A stretch of DNA of 64,000 nt, taken from positions 4,278,001-4,342,000 of the forward strand of contig NZ_CP018335.1 of NCBI RefSeq assembly GCF_001902295.1, in the 5' to 3' direction. A program made the position numbers and the translations under genes. The notes beneath the pieces are model-generated. The model was not told the origin of the DNA and searched no databases. It was given only the letters and a program-made list of their open reading frames with translations. This document shows, piece after piece, positions 9,134 through 17,248 of the stretch (its first letter is position 1; the number at the start of each line of letters is the position of its first letter). The DNA comes from Clostridium kluyveri (GTDB taxonomy: Bacteria; Bacillota; Clostridia; Clostridiales; Clostridiaceae).

Positions 9134-10309
9134 TTATCTTTCAACTATTAGTGCAGTTCCCATTCCTCCTCCTATACATAATGTTGCAAGTCCCTTTTTC
9201 GCATCTCTTCTCTGCATTTCATAAAGTAATGTAACAAGTATTCTTGCGCCAGAGCAGCCAACTGGGTGTCCAAGAGCTATTGCTCCACCATTTACATTTA
9301 CTTTGCTCATATCAAATTCTAAATCTTTTGCTACTGCTAAACTTTGTGAAGCGAATGCTTCATTTGCTTCTATTAAGTCTAAATCTGCAACTGACAAGTT
9401 AGCTTTTTCAAGTGCCAGCTTTGTTGCATAGAAAGGTCCGTATCCCATTATTGTTGGGTCTAATCCTTTACTTCCATAGGAAACAATCTTTGCAAGAGGC
9501 TTAATTCCAAGTTCTTTTGCTTTATCTGCACTCATTACAACTAAAGCTGCTGCTGCATCATTTATTCCCGAAGCATTACCTGCTGTAACTGTTCCATCTT
9601 TTTTGAATGATGGTTTCAATTTTGCTAATGCTTCTATAGTTGTCCCAAATCTAGGGAATTCATCAGTATCAAAAATTATTTCTTTCTTTTTCTGCTTAAC
9701 GGTTACTGGAACTATTTCATCTTTAAATTTTCCTGCCTTTATGGCTGCTTCTGCTTTTTGTTGTGATGCTAATGAAAATTCATCCTGCATCTCTCTTGTT
9801 ATTCCCCATTTTTCTGCTATGTTTTCAGCTGTAATTCCCATGTGGTAATCGTTAAATGCTTCCCAAAGTCCATCTTTTATCATGGCATCAACTAATCTTC
9901 CTTCTCCCATTCTATGTCCCCATCTAGCCTTTGGAATTAGATATGGTGCAGCGGACATGTTTTCTGTCCCACCAACTACAACAATATCATCATCTCCAAT
10001 TTTTATGAGCTGAGCTGCCAAACTTACTGCTCTAAGTCCTGAACCGCAAACCTTATTTAGTGTAAACGCTGGTACTTCTACAGGAATACCTGCTTTTACA
10101 GCAGCTTGTCTTCCTGGACTTTGTCCAAGACCTGCCTGTATTACGTTTCCAAATATAACTTCATCTACTTGTTCTGGTTTGATACCTGCTCTTTTTACTG
10201 CCTCTTTTATGACTATTGCCCCCAAATCTACAGCAGGAATATCTTTTAAAGTTCCACCAAAACTCCCTATAGCTGTTCTTACTGCACTTACAATAACTAC
10301 ATCCTTCAT
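9134..10309 (-). CDS. thlA: Acetyl-CoA acetyltransferase (thiolase), copy 2
   Basis: Same reaction as copy 1. 391 residues, Cys88 (NKVCGSGLR), His348 (GHPVGCSGA) and Cys378 (CIGGGMG). Cys88 and Cys378 are the pair known to form a redox-regulated disulfide in Clostridium acetobutylicum ThlA. An extra cysteine sits in GHPVGCSGA where copies 1 and 3 have Ser/Ala. The promoter and leader (about 235 bases) resemble those of copy 1, so the duplication included the control region. AGGAGG precedes the ATG. Confidence 0.96.
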   Translation of the reverse strand: MKDVVIVSAVRTAIGSFGGTLKDIPAVDLGAIVIKEAVKRAGIKPEQVDEVIFGNVIQAGLGQSPGRQAAVKAGIPVEVPAFTLNKVCGSGLRAVSLAAQLIKIGDDDIVVVGGTENMSAAPYLIPKARWGHRMGEGRLVDAMIKDGLWEAFNDYHMGITAENIAEKWGITREMQDEFSLASQQKAEAAIKAGKFKDEIVPVTVKQKKKEIIFDTDEFPRFGTTIEALAKLKPSFKKDGTVTAGNASGINDAAAALVVMSADKAKELGIKPLAKIVSYGSKGLDPTIMGYGPFYATKLALEKANLSVADLDLIEANEAFASQSLAVAKDLEFDMSKVNVNGGAIALGHPVGCSGARILVTLLYEMQRRDAKKGLATLCIGGGMGTALIVER

Positions 10310-10550
10310 AAAATGAACCCTCCTAAAATAAATTTATTTAAACCTAAATCTTTAGTAAAGTTTAAATCACTTAAATTTCAAGTGTTTTGAATCTTAGTGC
10401 TCATATTCTTAAATATAAGCTATATTAGTTCATCAAAAAATTTTTATAAATGATGAAATTGTATGATGTTACTTCACAATTATTTAAGTTTATATCTTAA
10501 ACATCATTATTCAAAATAATTTAATTAATTCATACAATTTGAATATATTA

Positions 10551-10605
10551 ATTATACTAACTAATTAATTTTTTATCAATATGTATTGTTAAAAAAAACA
10601 CAAAG
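10551..10605 (-). promoter_or_regulatory. Promoter and conserved upstream box of thiolase copy 2
   Basis: Minus-strand TTGATA (10574-10579), 17-base spacer, TATAAT (10551-10556). The 20-base Rex-half-like box is at 10586-10605, six bases upstream of the -35, identical in sequence and near-identical in spacing to the other thiolase genes. Confidence 0.8.
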
Positions 10606-10678
10606 CTTATCAAAGATATATTTATAGACAGCTTTTACACTGTTTTTTAAGTTATTTAATCATATGTAAACATATTGA

Positions 10679-10709
10679 CTTAAAATAAGCAAATATGCTT
10701 TATTTTAAG
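10679..10709. repeat. Inverted repeat upstream of thiolase copy 2
   Basis: CTTAAAATAAGC at 10679-10690 is complementary to GCTTTATTTTAAG at 10697-10709 apart from one bulged base. It sits about 75 bases upstream of the conserved thiolase box, between that box and the transposase relic. No tail to suggest a strong terminator. Confidence 0.5.
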
Positions 10710-10968
10710 ATATTTCAAACTAGAAAACAAATGAATTTACATTTAAATGTTTAGTCCCCAAAATAAACATAGAAAAATATAACTTAAATATAAATACATT
10801 AATAGCATCTATTTGATTTTTAAAATAAATTACTATATAAGGAATTATTTTAATTTGTTGTATAATTTAGAATTATATCCTAGTATTAAATTTAAAGTTA
10901 ACTACTTTTTTGGTTATTCTGATATTTGTTAGAAAGATTATACTTCCTATCTTGACTTTTAAGATTTC

Positions 10969-11076
10969 TTATGAACACTTTCTAACTTCATTTTCTGTAA
11001 TCATAAGCTCCCGTTCTCCTTTATAATCATTGCTGAATAGTCTAAACAAATACTGAGCTCCATTTTTCTCTAAAAA
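10969..11076 (-). pseudogene. Relic of an IS4-type DDE transposase
   Basis: A 35-codon minus-strand piece containing AQYLFRLFSNDYKGEREL is what remains of a transposase. The pattern FRL-S-(D/N)-YK-E is typical of the beta-strand insertion region of IS4-family transposases. There is no start, no DDE triad and no inverted repeats that I can define. The remaining DNA of 10310-11166 holds promoter and hairpin sequences only. It marks past insertion between thiolase copies 2 and 3. Confidence 0.45.
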
Positions 11077-11094
11077 GTGAACTAATACAACAAA

Positions 11095-11130
11095 TAAAAG
11101 ACTGCCGACAAATTTTGTCGACAGTCTAAA
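11095..11130 (-). terminator. Terminator of thiolase copy 3
   Basis: A nearly perfect palindrome (GACTG-C/T-CGACAAATTT, 11100-11126) about 40 bases beyond the stop, followed on the minus strand by TTTTATTTG. Confidence 0.8.
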
Positions 11131-11166
11131 TCATCTATTTTTCATGTCTAAAGTAACATTTTTTAT

Positions 11167-12342
11167 TTATCTCTCTACTATTAAAGCAGTTCCCATTCCA
11201 CCGCCTATACATAATGTTGCAAGGCCTTTTTTTGCATCTCTTCTCTGCATTTCATGAAGTAATGTAACAAGTATTCTTGCTCCTGATGCTCCAACTGGAT
11301 GTCCAAGAGCTATTGCTCCTCCATTTACATTTACTTTGCTCATATCAAATTCTAAATCTTTTGCTACTGCCAAACTCTGTGAAGCGAATGCTTCATTTGC
11401 TTCTATTAAGTCTAAATCTGCAACTGACAAGTTAGCTTTTTCAAGTGCTGCTTTTGTTGCATGGAAAGGACCATATCCCATTATTGTTGGATCCAATCCT
11501 GCACTTCCATAGGAAACAATCTTTGCAAGTGGTTTAATTCCAAGTTCTTTTGCCTTATCTGCACTCATTACAACCAAAGCTGCTGCTGCATCATTTATTC
11601 CTGAAGCATTACCTGCTGTAACTGTTCCATCTTTTTTGAATGCCGGTCTCAATTTTGCTAGTGTTTCAGCAGTTGTTCCTGGTTTTATATACTCATCAGT
11701 ATCAAAAACTACTTCTTTCTTTTTTATCTTAACAGTTACTGGAACTATTTCATCTTTGAATTTACCTGCTTTTTGAGCTGCTTCTGCTTTTTGCTGGGAT
11801 GATGCTGAAAATTCATCTTGCTCTTCTCTTGTTAAACCCCATTTTTCTGCTATGTTTTCAGCTGTAATTCCCATATGATAATTGTTGAATGCCTCCCAAA
11901 GTCCATCTTTTATCATAGCATCAACTATTTTACCTTCTCCCATTCTATGTCCCCATCTAGCTTTTGGGAGTACATATGGAGCAGCAGACATGTTTTCCAT
12001 TCCACCAACTACGACAACATCAGCATCTCCAGCTTTTATAACCTGAGCTGCCAAACTTACTGATCTAAGTCCTGAACCACAAACCTTATTTAATGTGAAT
12101 GCTGGAACTTCTACAGGAATACCTGCTTTTACAGCTGCCTGTCTCGCTGGACTCTGACCAAGACCTGCCTGTATTACATTTCCAAATATAACTTCATCTA
12201 TTTGTTCTGGCTTAACATTTGCTCTTTTTACTGCTTCTTTTATAACTACAGCTCCTAATTCTACTGCTGGAACATCTTTCAAAGTTCCACCGAAACTTCC
12301 TATAGCTGTTCTCACTGCACTTACAATAACTACTTCTCTCAT
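11167..12342 (-). CDS. thlA: Acetyl-CoA acetyltransferase (thiolase), copy 3
   Basis: 391 residues, Cys88, His348 (GHPVGASGA) and Cys378 all present. Very close to copy 2, with differences concentrated between residues 190 and 240 (for example EYIKPGTTAETLAKLRP). Its promoter is the best of the three (exact TTGACA-17-TATAAT) and its leader is short (about 70 bases), so it may be the most strongly expressed. It sits next to wecB; as I remember it, the single-copy thlA of C. acetobutylicum lies between atp and wecB too, so this may be the ancestral copy. AGGAGG precedes the ATG. Confidence 0.96.
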   Translation of the reverse strand: MREVVIVSAVRTAIGSFGGTLKDVPAVELGAVVIKEAVKRANVKPEQIDEVIFGNVIQAGLGQSPARQAAVKAGIPVEVPAFTLNKVCGSGLRSVSLAAQVIKAGDADVVVVGGMENMSAAPYVLPKARWGHRMGEGKIVDAMIKDGLWEAFNNYHMGITAENIAEKWGLTREEQDEFSASSQQKAEAAQKAGKFKDEIVPVTVKIKKKEVVFDTDEYIKPGTTAETLAKLRPAFKKDGTVTAGNASGINDAAAALVVMSADKAKELGIKPLAKIVSYGSAGLDPTIMGYGPFHATKAALEKANLSVADLDLIEANEAFASQSLAVAKDLEFDMSKVNVNGGAIALGHPVGASGARILVTLLHEMQRRDAKKGLATLCIGGGMGTALIVER

Positions 12343-12421
12343 CGTAAATCCTCCTAAAAGTTTATTTTATTTTTAACTAAAATTTAACCTATCCGATGTT
12401 TAATATCCTGATGACAAGCTA

Positions 12422-12475
12422 ATTATACTAAGTAATCATAACGTTGTCAATGTTGTTGTTAAAAAAAACACAAAG
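12422..12475 (-). promoter_or_regulatory. Promoter and conserved upstream box of thiolase copy 3
   Basis: Exact consensus on the minus strand: TTGACA (12445-12450), 17-base spacer, TATAAT (12422-12427). The 20-base box shared with the other thiolase genes is at 12456-12475, five bases upstream of the -35. Its A8 tract could also act as an UP element. Confidence 0.85.
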
Positions 12476-12522
12476 GTTTTTTATACTCCTATAATTAACT
12501 TACTAACCTAAACATAGTATAC

Positions 12523-13671
12523 TCAAATAAACTCTTCATATTCCCCTTTTTCTATATTAAAATACTGCAAAATAGCTGCAGCTATTCTCCCTGATGCCTT
12601 ACCATCCCCATAAGGATTTACGGCTTTACTCATCACATCATATTTACTGGAATCTGATATAAGTTCACTTGCCAGTTTTATTATATCCCTCTTCTTTGTT
12701 CCAACTAATTTTACTGTACCTGCTTTTACCGCTTCTGGTCTTTCAGTTACATTTCTAAGTACCAATACAGGTTTGCCAAGATGTGGAGCTTCTTCTTGAA
12801 GTCCTCCAGAATCAGTCATAACCATATAACACCTATCCATCAAATTATGAGTTTCTTTAGTATCTAAAGGATCTAGAAGATGAACTCTAGTAACATTTCC
12901 AAGTATTTTATATACCATATCTTTCACTTTAGGATTTAAATGTACAAGGTAGATTACCTCTACTTCTTTATTTTCTTCTACTATTTTTTTTAATGCATTA
13001 CAGATATTTTCAATGCCTTCTCCCCAATTTTCCCTCCTATGAGCAGTTACCATTATTACTTTACTTTTATGATAATCTATATTATTTAATTCATTATTAT
13101 TAAACACATAGTCTTTATCCACAGTAAATTTCATTGAATCTATTACTGTATTTCCAGTAACAAATATTTCATTCATAGGTACTCCTTCCCTAAGGAGGTT
13201 CTCTCTGGAACCAGATGTTGGTGCAAAATGAAGATCAGCTATAGCTCCTGTAAGTTTTCTATTCATTTCCTCCGGAAAAGGAAAATACTTATCATAAGTT
13301 CTAAGGCCTGCTTCTACATGACCTACTCTTATCTTTTTATAAAAAGCTGCTAGTGCTCCTGCAAATGTAGTAGTAGTATCTCCATGAACAAGCACCAAGT
13401 CTGGATTTTCTCTATCAAACACTTCTTCAAGTCCTTGAAGTACCCTGCTGGTTATACCTGTCAATGTTTGATTGCTTTTCATTATATTTAAATCAAAATC
13501 AGGTATAATATTAAAAAGTTTTAGAACTTGATCCAGCATCTCTCTGTGTTGGGCTGTAACACATATCTTATTTTCTATATTATGTCTTTTTTCAAACTCT
13601 TTAATTAACGGAGCCATTTTTATTGCTTCAGGCCTTGTTCCAAATATCGTGATAATTTTAAGTTTATTCAT
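12523..13671 (-). CDS. wecB: UDP-N-acetylglucosamine 2-epimerase (non-hydrolysing)
   Basis: Interconverts UDP-GlcNAc and UDP-ManNAc, feeding teichoic-acid linkage units and other surface glycans; cytosolic. 382 residues with family signatures FGTRPEAIKMAPL at the N terminus, VHGDTTTTFAGALAAFY, VEAGLRT, MVTAHRRENWGEG and DSGGLQEEAP. The TGGAGGTTTAAT ribosome site supports the ATG. Immediately downstream of tagO (51 bases), so the two are probably co-transcribed. Also called mnaA. Confidence 0.95.
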   Translation of the reverse strand: MNKLKIITIFGTRPEAIKMAPLIKEFEKRHNIENKICVTAQHREMLDQVLKLFNIIPDFDLNIMKSNQTLTGITSRVLQGLEEVFDRENPDLVLVHGDTTTTFAGALAAFYKKIRVGHVEAGLRTYDKYFPFPEEMNRKLTGAIADLHFAPTSGSRENLLREGVPMNEIFVTGNTVIDSMKFTVDKDYVFNNNELNNIDYHKSKVIMVTAHRRENWGEGIENICNALKKIVEENKEVEVIYLVHLNPKVKDMVYKILGNVTRVHLLDPLDTKETHNLMDRCYMVMTDSGGLQEEAPHLGKPVLVLRNVTERPEAVKAGTVKLVGTKKRDIIKLASELISDSSKYDVMSKAVNPYGDGKASGRIAAAILQYFNIEKGEYEEFI

Positions 13672-13722
13672 ATTAAACCTCCATTTTTAGGTATCTAAAA
13701 CAACTAGAAAATGAAAGATACC

Positions 13723-14751
13723 TTAATCTCTATGTTCAAAAAACCCCGCCCTCCAGGCTATAAAAACTAAAACCACCATAATTATCGCCAGAAGAAAATA
13801 AGATAGTTGTGCATTTATTTCCATAGCTATTATAGAAAAACTGCCTAATACTGCACTTATAGCATACATTGTTCCAACAGCTTGTTTCTGACTAAATCCC
13901 ATGTCAAGAAGTCTATGGTGAAGATGTCCTCTATCAGCTTGCATAATAGGTTTACCATTTATCTTTCTTCTTATCACGGCAAAAAGAGTATCGTATATTG
14001 GTATTCCAAGTGCAAGAATAGGAACTGCTATAGAAAATGCTGCAGCGGATTTTATAGCTCCTTCAATGGATATAGATGCAAGTAAAAATCCAAGCAGCTG
14101 TGCCCCCGTATCTCCCATAAATATAGAAGCAGGATTAAAATTATAGGGTAAAAATCCAAGTATAGACCCACATAGTATAATGGCAAGTATTGCAGGCTCA
14201 TATCTATTATTTAATAATGCTATAATCAAAATAGTCAAAGAAGATATCAATCCAATACCTGATGCCAGACCATCTAAACCATCTATCAAATTCAAGGCAT
14301 TGGTAATGCCCACTACCCAAATTATAGTTAATGGAATGGACATCACTCCCACATTGGTAAATTGATGTAAGCTATCAAAGGGATTAGTTATTCGTACTAT
14401 TTTTACTCCATATATAATTAAAATTATAGAAGCTGCAATTTGAAATATTAATTTATATCTGGGCTTTATATCAAATTTATCATCTAAGAATCCACCTATT
14501 ACTATTATTGTAGCACCTAATACAAGCCCCACCTCTTCTCTTGTAAAACTTCCTTTTTTTAATAATAATGTAATTACAAAGGAAGCATATATAGACAATC
14601 CTCCTAAAAGTGGGGTAGGCTTACTGTGTATCCTTCTATCCCCCTCTGGCACATCTATAATCTGTAACTTTAAAGCAATCTTTTTAACAATTGGCGTAAA
14701 TATAACTGAAAGCACTGTTGATACTATTGCAAATAGGTATAAACTACTCAT
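13723..14751 (-). CDS. tagO: Undecaprenyl-phosphate GlcNAc-1-phosphate transferase (TagO/WecA type)
   Basis: Transfers GlcNAc-1-P from UDP-GlcNAc to undecaprenyl phosphate, the first lipid-linked step of wall teichoic acid or related polymers. The 342-residue protein has about ten transmembrane helices. Motifs include GGLSIY near residue 50, DDKFDIKPRYKL, NALNLIDGLDGLASG, FNPASIFMGDTGAQLLGF and the cytoplasmic RADRGHLHHRL-like loop (QADRGHLHHRLLDMG). GGAAGG precedes the ATG. It pairs with wecB for linkage-unit synthesis. Confidence 0.93.
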   Translation of the reverse strand: MSSLYLFAIVSTVLSVIFTPIVKKIALKLQIIDVPEGDRRIHSKPTPLLGGLSIYASFVITLLLKKGSFTREEVGLVLGATIIVIGGFLDDKFDIKPRYKLIFQIAASIILIIYGVKIVRITNPFDSLHQFTNVGVMSIPLTIIWVVGITNALNLIDGLDGLASGIGLISSLTILIIALLNNRYEPAILAIILCGSILGFLPYNFNPASIFMGDTGAQLLGFLLASISIEGAIKSAAAFSIAVPILALGIPIYDTLFAVIRRKINGKPIMQADRGHLHHRLLDMGFSQKQAVGTMYAISAVLGSFSIIAMEINAQLSYFLLAIIMVVLVFIAWRAGFFEHRD

Positions 14752-14778
14752 ATTAACCTTCCTTAATCATATCTTCTG

Positions 14779-14874
14779 TTTATCCCAAGGCTATTATTGT
14801 TAATCCCCTATTCCTGAAAATTGGAAATTAGCGCTATTATGCCTCTTTATGATCTATTTTAAGATTCAGAAGAA
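14779..14874 (+). repeat. Interspersed structured element, copy 1
   Basis: Plus-oriented, between tagO and comEB, opposite to both genes. It begins TTTATCCCAAGGCTATTAT and continues through TTGTTAATCC and a degenerate AAGATTCAG-like segment. It aligns with the copies at 29986, 30901, 43760 (reverse) and 54487. The 3' hairpin half is eroded. Confidence 0.5.
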
Positions 14875-14900
14875 TAAAAATATTTCATCCAGATATTATA

Positions 14901-15317
14901 TTATTTTACTCTTTCTATACATATTAATTCAATTTCAGGTACTTTTTTAAACCAATTAATTTCTGGTATATAATCTTCACAATATATAACCCTTTTAACT
15001 CCACAGTTAATTATTAATTTTTGGCATTCCGGACAAGGCATATGGGTTACATATAGTGTAGAGTTTTCCCTATCATCTGGTGATACTTCAAGCAAACAAT
15101 TCACTTCTGCATGAATGGTTCTTATACAATGATTATCTTTCATATAACATCCTGCTTCATCACAATGTTCTAATCCCCTAGGACTACCATTATATCCCGT
15201 ACCTTTTATTCTTCTATTCTTTACAAGAACTGCCCCTACATGCAATCTAGGGCACGTGCTTCTCTCTGCAACTTGAAAAGCAATATCTATAAAATAATTA
15301 TCCCAATCTTTCCTCAT
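14901..15317 (-). CDS. comEB: dCMP deaminase (ComEB family)
   Basis: Zinc-dependent deamination of dCMP to dUMP, feeding dTMP synthesis. About 138 residues with the zinc signatures TIHAEVN and MPCPEC and the substrate-loop segment GTGYNGSPRGLEHC. I use ATG 15317 (MRKDWDNYFI). AAGGAG lies 13 bases away, which is long, and an in-frame TTG at 15326 is also possible. A promoter candidate lies just upstream. It is the first of a minus-strand run with tagO and wecB. Confidence 0.92.
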   Translation of the reverse strand: MRKDWDNYFIDIAFQVAERSTCPRLHVGAVLVKNRRIKGTGYNGSPRGLEHCDEAGCYMKDNHCIRTIHAEVNCLLEVSPDDRENSTLYVTHMPCPECQKLIINCGVKRVIYCEDYIPEINWFKKVPEIELICIERVK

Positions 15318-15358
15318 AGTTAGCAATTGTCTCCTTAATATATAATAATACATTATAT

Positions 15359-15387
15359 ATTATAAACTATTAGATAATGTTTTGGAA
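15359..15387 (-). promoter_or_regulatory. Candidate promoter of comEB
   Basis: Minus-strand TTCCAA (15382-15387), 17-base spacer, TATAAT (15359-15364). Good -10, weak -35. It lies about 40 bases upstream of the comEB ATG. Confidence 0.45.
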
Positions 15388-15454
15388 CAATTCCTTTCCT
15401 GTTATAGGTCATATATTAAAATCTTGCTACTTTAAAAATGAATTATCATAAAAT

Positions 15455-15497
15455 ACTTTAAGAAAAGCCCATTAAATTATAAATTGGGCTTTTCTTA
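15455..15497 (-). terminator. Terminator of upp
   Basis: Perfect 11-bp stem AGAAAAGCCCA (15461-15471) with TGGGCTTTTCT (15485-15495), GC-rich core, T-rich tail on both sides. It lies 20 bases past the upp stop and separates upp from comEB. Confidence 0.85.
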
Positions 15498-15516
15498 CTA
15501 AAAATTAAAATAATTT

Positions 15517-16146
15517 TTACTTTGTTCCATATAACCTATCACCAGCATCTCCAAGGCCTGGAACTATATATCCATTTTTATTTAACTCTTTATCTATGGC
15601 TGCCGTATAAATATCAACATCTGGATGTGCTTCTGTAACTGACTTTATACCGTCTTCTGCAGCTATCAAACACATAAGCCTTATATTCTTAGCACCTTTT
15701 TGTTTTAACATAGCTATAGCATCTATAGCTGAGCCTCCTGTAGCAAGCATAGGGTCTGTAACAATCACTTCTCTTTCCCCTATGTCTTGAGGTAACTTAC
15801 AAAAATATTCTACAGGTTTTAATGTAGTTTCATCCCTATAAAGCCCTATATGTCCCACTTTTGCTGCAGGTATAAGTTTTAACATTCCTCCCACCATTCC
15901 GAGGCCTGCCCTTAATATAGGCACTACTGCCACCTTTTTCCCTGAAAGCATCTTACAAGTTGTATCACATATAGGGGTCTCTATTTCTACTTCTTCTGTT
16001 TGAAGATTTCTAGTTACTTCATAAGCCATAAGCATAGCTACTTCTTCTACAAGTTCTCTAAAATCTTTAGAGCCTGTTCGCTTATCTCTTATCAAAGCTA
16101 ATTTATGTAATATAAGTGGATGTGTTATTTGTGTTACTTTACTCAT
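15517..16146 (-). CDS. upp: Uracil phosphoribosyltransferase
   Basis: Salvages uracil with PRPP to UMP in the cytosol. The 209 residues are full length, with the N-terminal HPLILHKLALIRDKRTGSKDF, the PRPP-binding loop DPMLATGGSAIDAI and the C-terminal uracil-binding GYIVPGLGDAGDRLYGTK. The TTGGAGGATATATTTA site supports the ATG. Followed by its own terminator. Confidence 0.97.
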   Translation of the reverse strand: MSKVTQITHPLILHKLALIRDKRTGSKDFRELVEEVAMLMAYEVTRNLQTEEVEIETPICDTTCKMLSGKKVAVVPILRAGLGMVGGMLKLIPAAKVGHIGLYRDETTLKPVEYFCKLPQDIGEREVIVTDPMLATGGSAIDAIAMLKQKGAKNIRLMCLIAAEDGIKSVTEAHPDVDIYTAAIDKELNKNGYIVPGLGDAGDRLYGTK

Positions 16147-16221
16147 TAAATATATCCTCCAATTCCATTAAGGTATTCCTTAATAATTTGCAGTAAATAA
16201 TTATAACTAATCAGTTGTATA

Positions 16222-16671
16222 TTATCTGCTGTATTTTTTTTCTATTTCTCCTATTTTATCTATCCTCTTCTGATGTCTACCTCCTTGAAACTCAGTAAAT
16301 AAAAAATTATCTACTATATCAAGGGCAAGTCCTACACCTACTACTCTTTGACCTATAGCTAGTATATTAGCATTATTATGCTCCCTACAGGCATGTGCAC
16401 TGAAAGTGTCCCCACAAAGTGCAGCTCTCACTCCCGGTATTTTATTTGCAGCTATACTTATTCCTATGCCGGTCCCACACACCAATATTCCAAAATCATA
16501 ATTTTTATTTACAACCTGTTCTCCAACTTTTAATGCATAATCTGGATAATCACAGGATTCTTCCGAGAAAGTTCCAAAATCTTCAAACTCTAAACCTTTA
16601 TTCCTTAAATGTTCTATTATTTCTTTCTTCAAAGGAAAACCCGCATGGTCACTACCTAAAGCAATTTTCAT
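16222..16671 (-). CDS. rpiB: Ribose-5-phosphate isomerase B
   Basis: Interconverts ribose 5-phosphate and ribulose 5-phosphate (pentose phosphate pathway). 149 residues from ATG 16671 (MKIALGSDHAGF), chosen because GGAGGT lies seven bases upstream. Family marks are SDHAGFPLK, the catalytic-cysteine loop CGTGIGISIAANK and HNNANILAIGQR. The 75-base gap to upp makes co-transcription possible; together they supply and use phosphoribosyl units. Confidence 0.96.
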   Translation of the reverse strand: MKIALGSDHAGFPLKKEIIEHLRNKGLEFEDFGTFSEESCDYPDYALKVGEQVVNKNYDFGILVCGTGIGISIAANKIPGVRAALCGDTFSAHACREHNNANILAIGQRVVGVGLALDIVDNFLFTEFQGGRHQKRIDKIGEIEKKYSR

Positions 16672-16768
16672 AAAAAATACCTCCAAAAATATATAATATA
16701 TTATTTAAAATTATATTGCAAATAATTTAATAAAAACATAACCTCGCAAAAAAAGAAGATAACAACAT

Positions 16769-17227
16769 TTAATTAATGCTTATATCTTCCTTTAATTTCT
16801 TTATTAGCAACGAAATACTATTTTCCAGTTCAGCATAGACAATTCTATATTTATATATATCCTGTCCAAAAGGATCCTTTATATCTCCTTTCAATGAAAC
16901 AAATTCATTTAAAGTATATATTTTATTTTTGAAATTGGTAAAATTTTGTCTTAATATATCTCTCATATAAGCAGTCATTGTTAAAATAATTTTTGAATCT
17001 TTTATCATGGAATTACTTAACTGCAGGGCTTTTCTGCTGCTTATATCTACATCAATATTTTCTTTTAAAACTACTACTGAATTTCTAGAAGCAATACTAT
17101 TTGGTACTACTGACAATCCTGCAGAAACAGCTTTTATGTCTTTTATATCAGATTTAGAATTAAATATAACTTCTGCCATACAGCTCCTACAAGTATTCCC
17201 AGTGCAGACAAATAATATATTTTCCAT
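16769..17227 (-). CDS. ywlE: Low-molecular-weight phosphatase, probable protein-arginine phosphatase (YwlE type)
   Basis: Cysteine phosphatase with the P-loop CTGNTCRS (Cys8 to Arg14) at the N terminus and the general-acid motif KDPFGQD. Thr12 in the loop corresponds to the threonine that gives Bacillus YwlE its phospho-arginine preference, so arginine phosphatase activity is more likely than tyrosine. Cys16 replaces the usual Pro after CRS. 152 residues. GGGAGG precedes the ATG. 21 bases after the threonylcarbamoyl-AMP synthase gene, an arrangement also seen in Bacillus. Confidence 0.82.
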   Translation of the reverse strand: MENILFVCTGNTCRSCMAEVIFNSKSDIKDIKAVSAGLSVVPNSIASRNSVVVLKENIDVDISSRKALQLSNSMIKDSKIILTMTAYMRDILRQNFTNFKNKIYTLNEFVSLKGDIKDPFGQDIYKYRIVYAELENSISLLIKKLKEDISIN

Positions 17228-17248
17228 CTGCTAACCTCCCCTAAAAAA

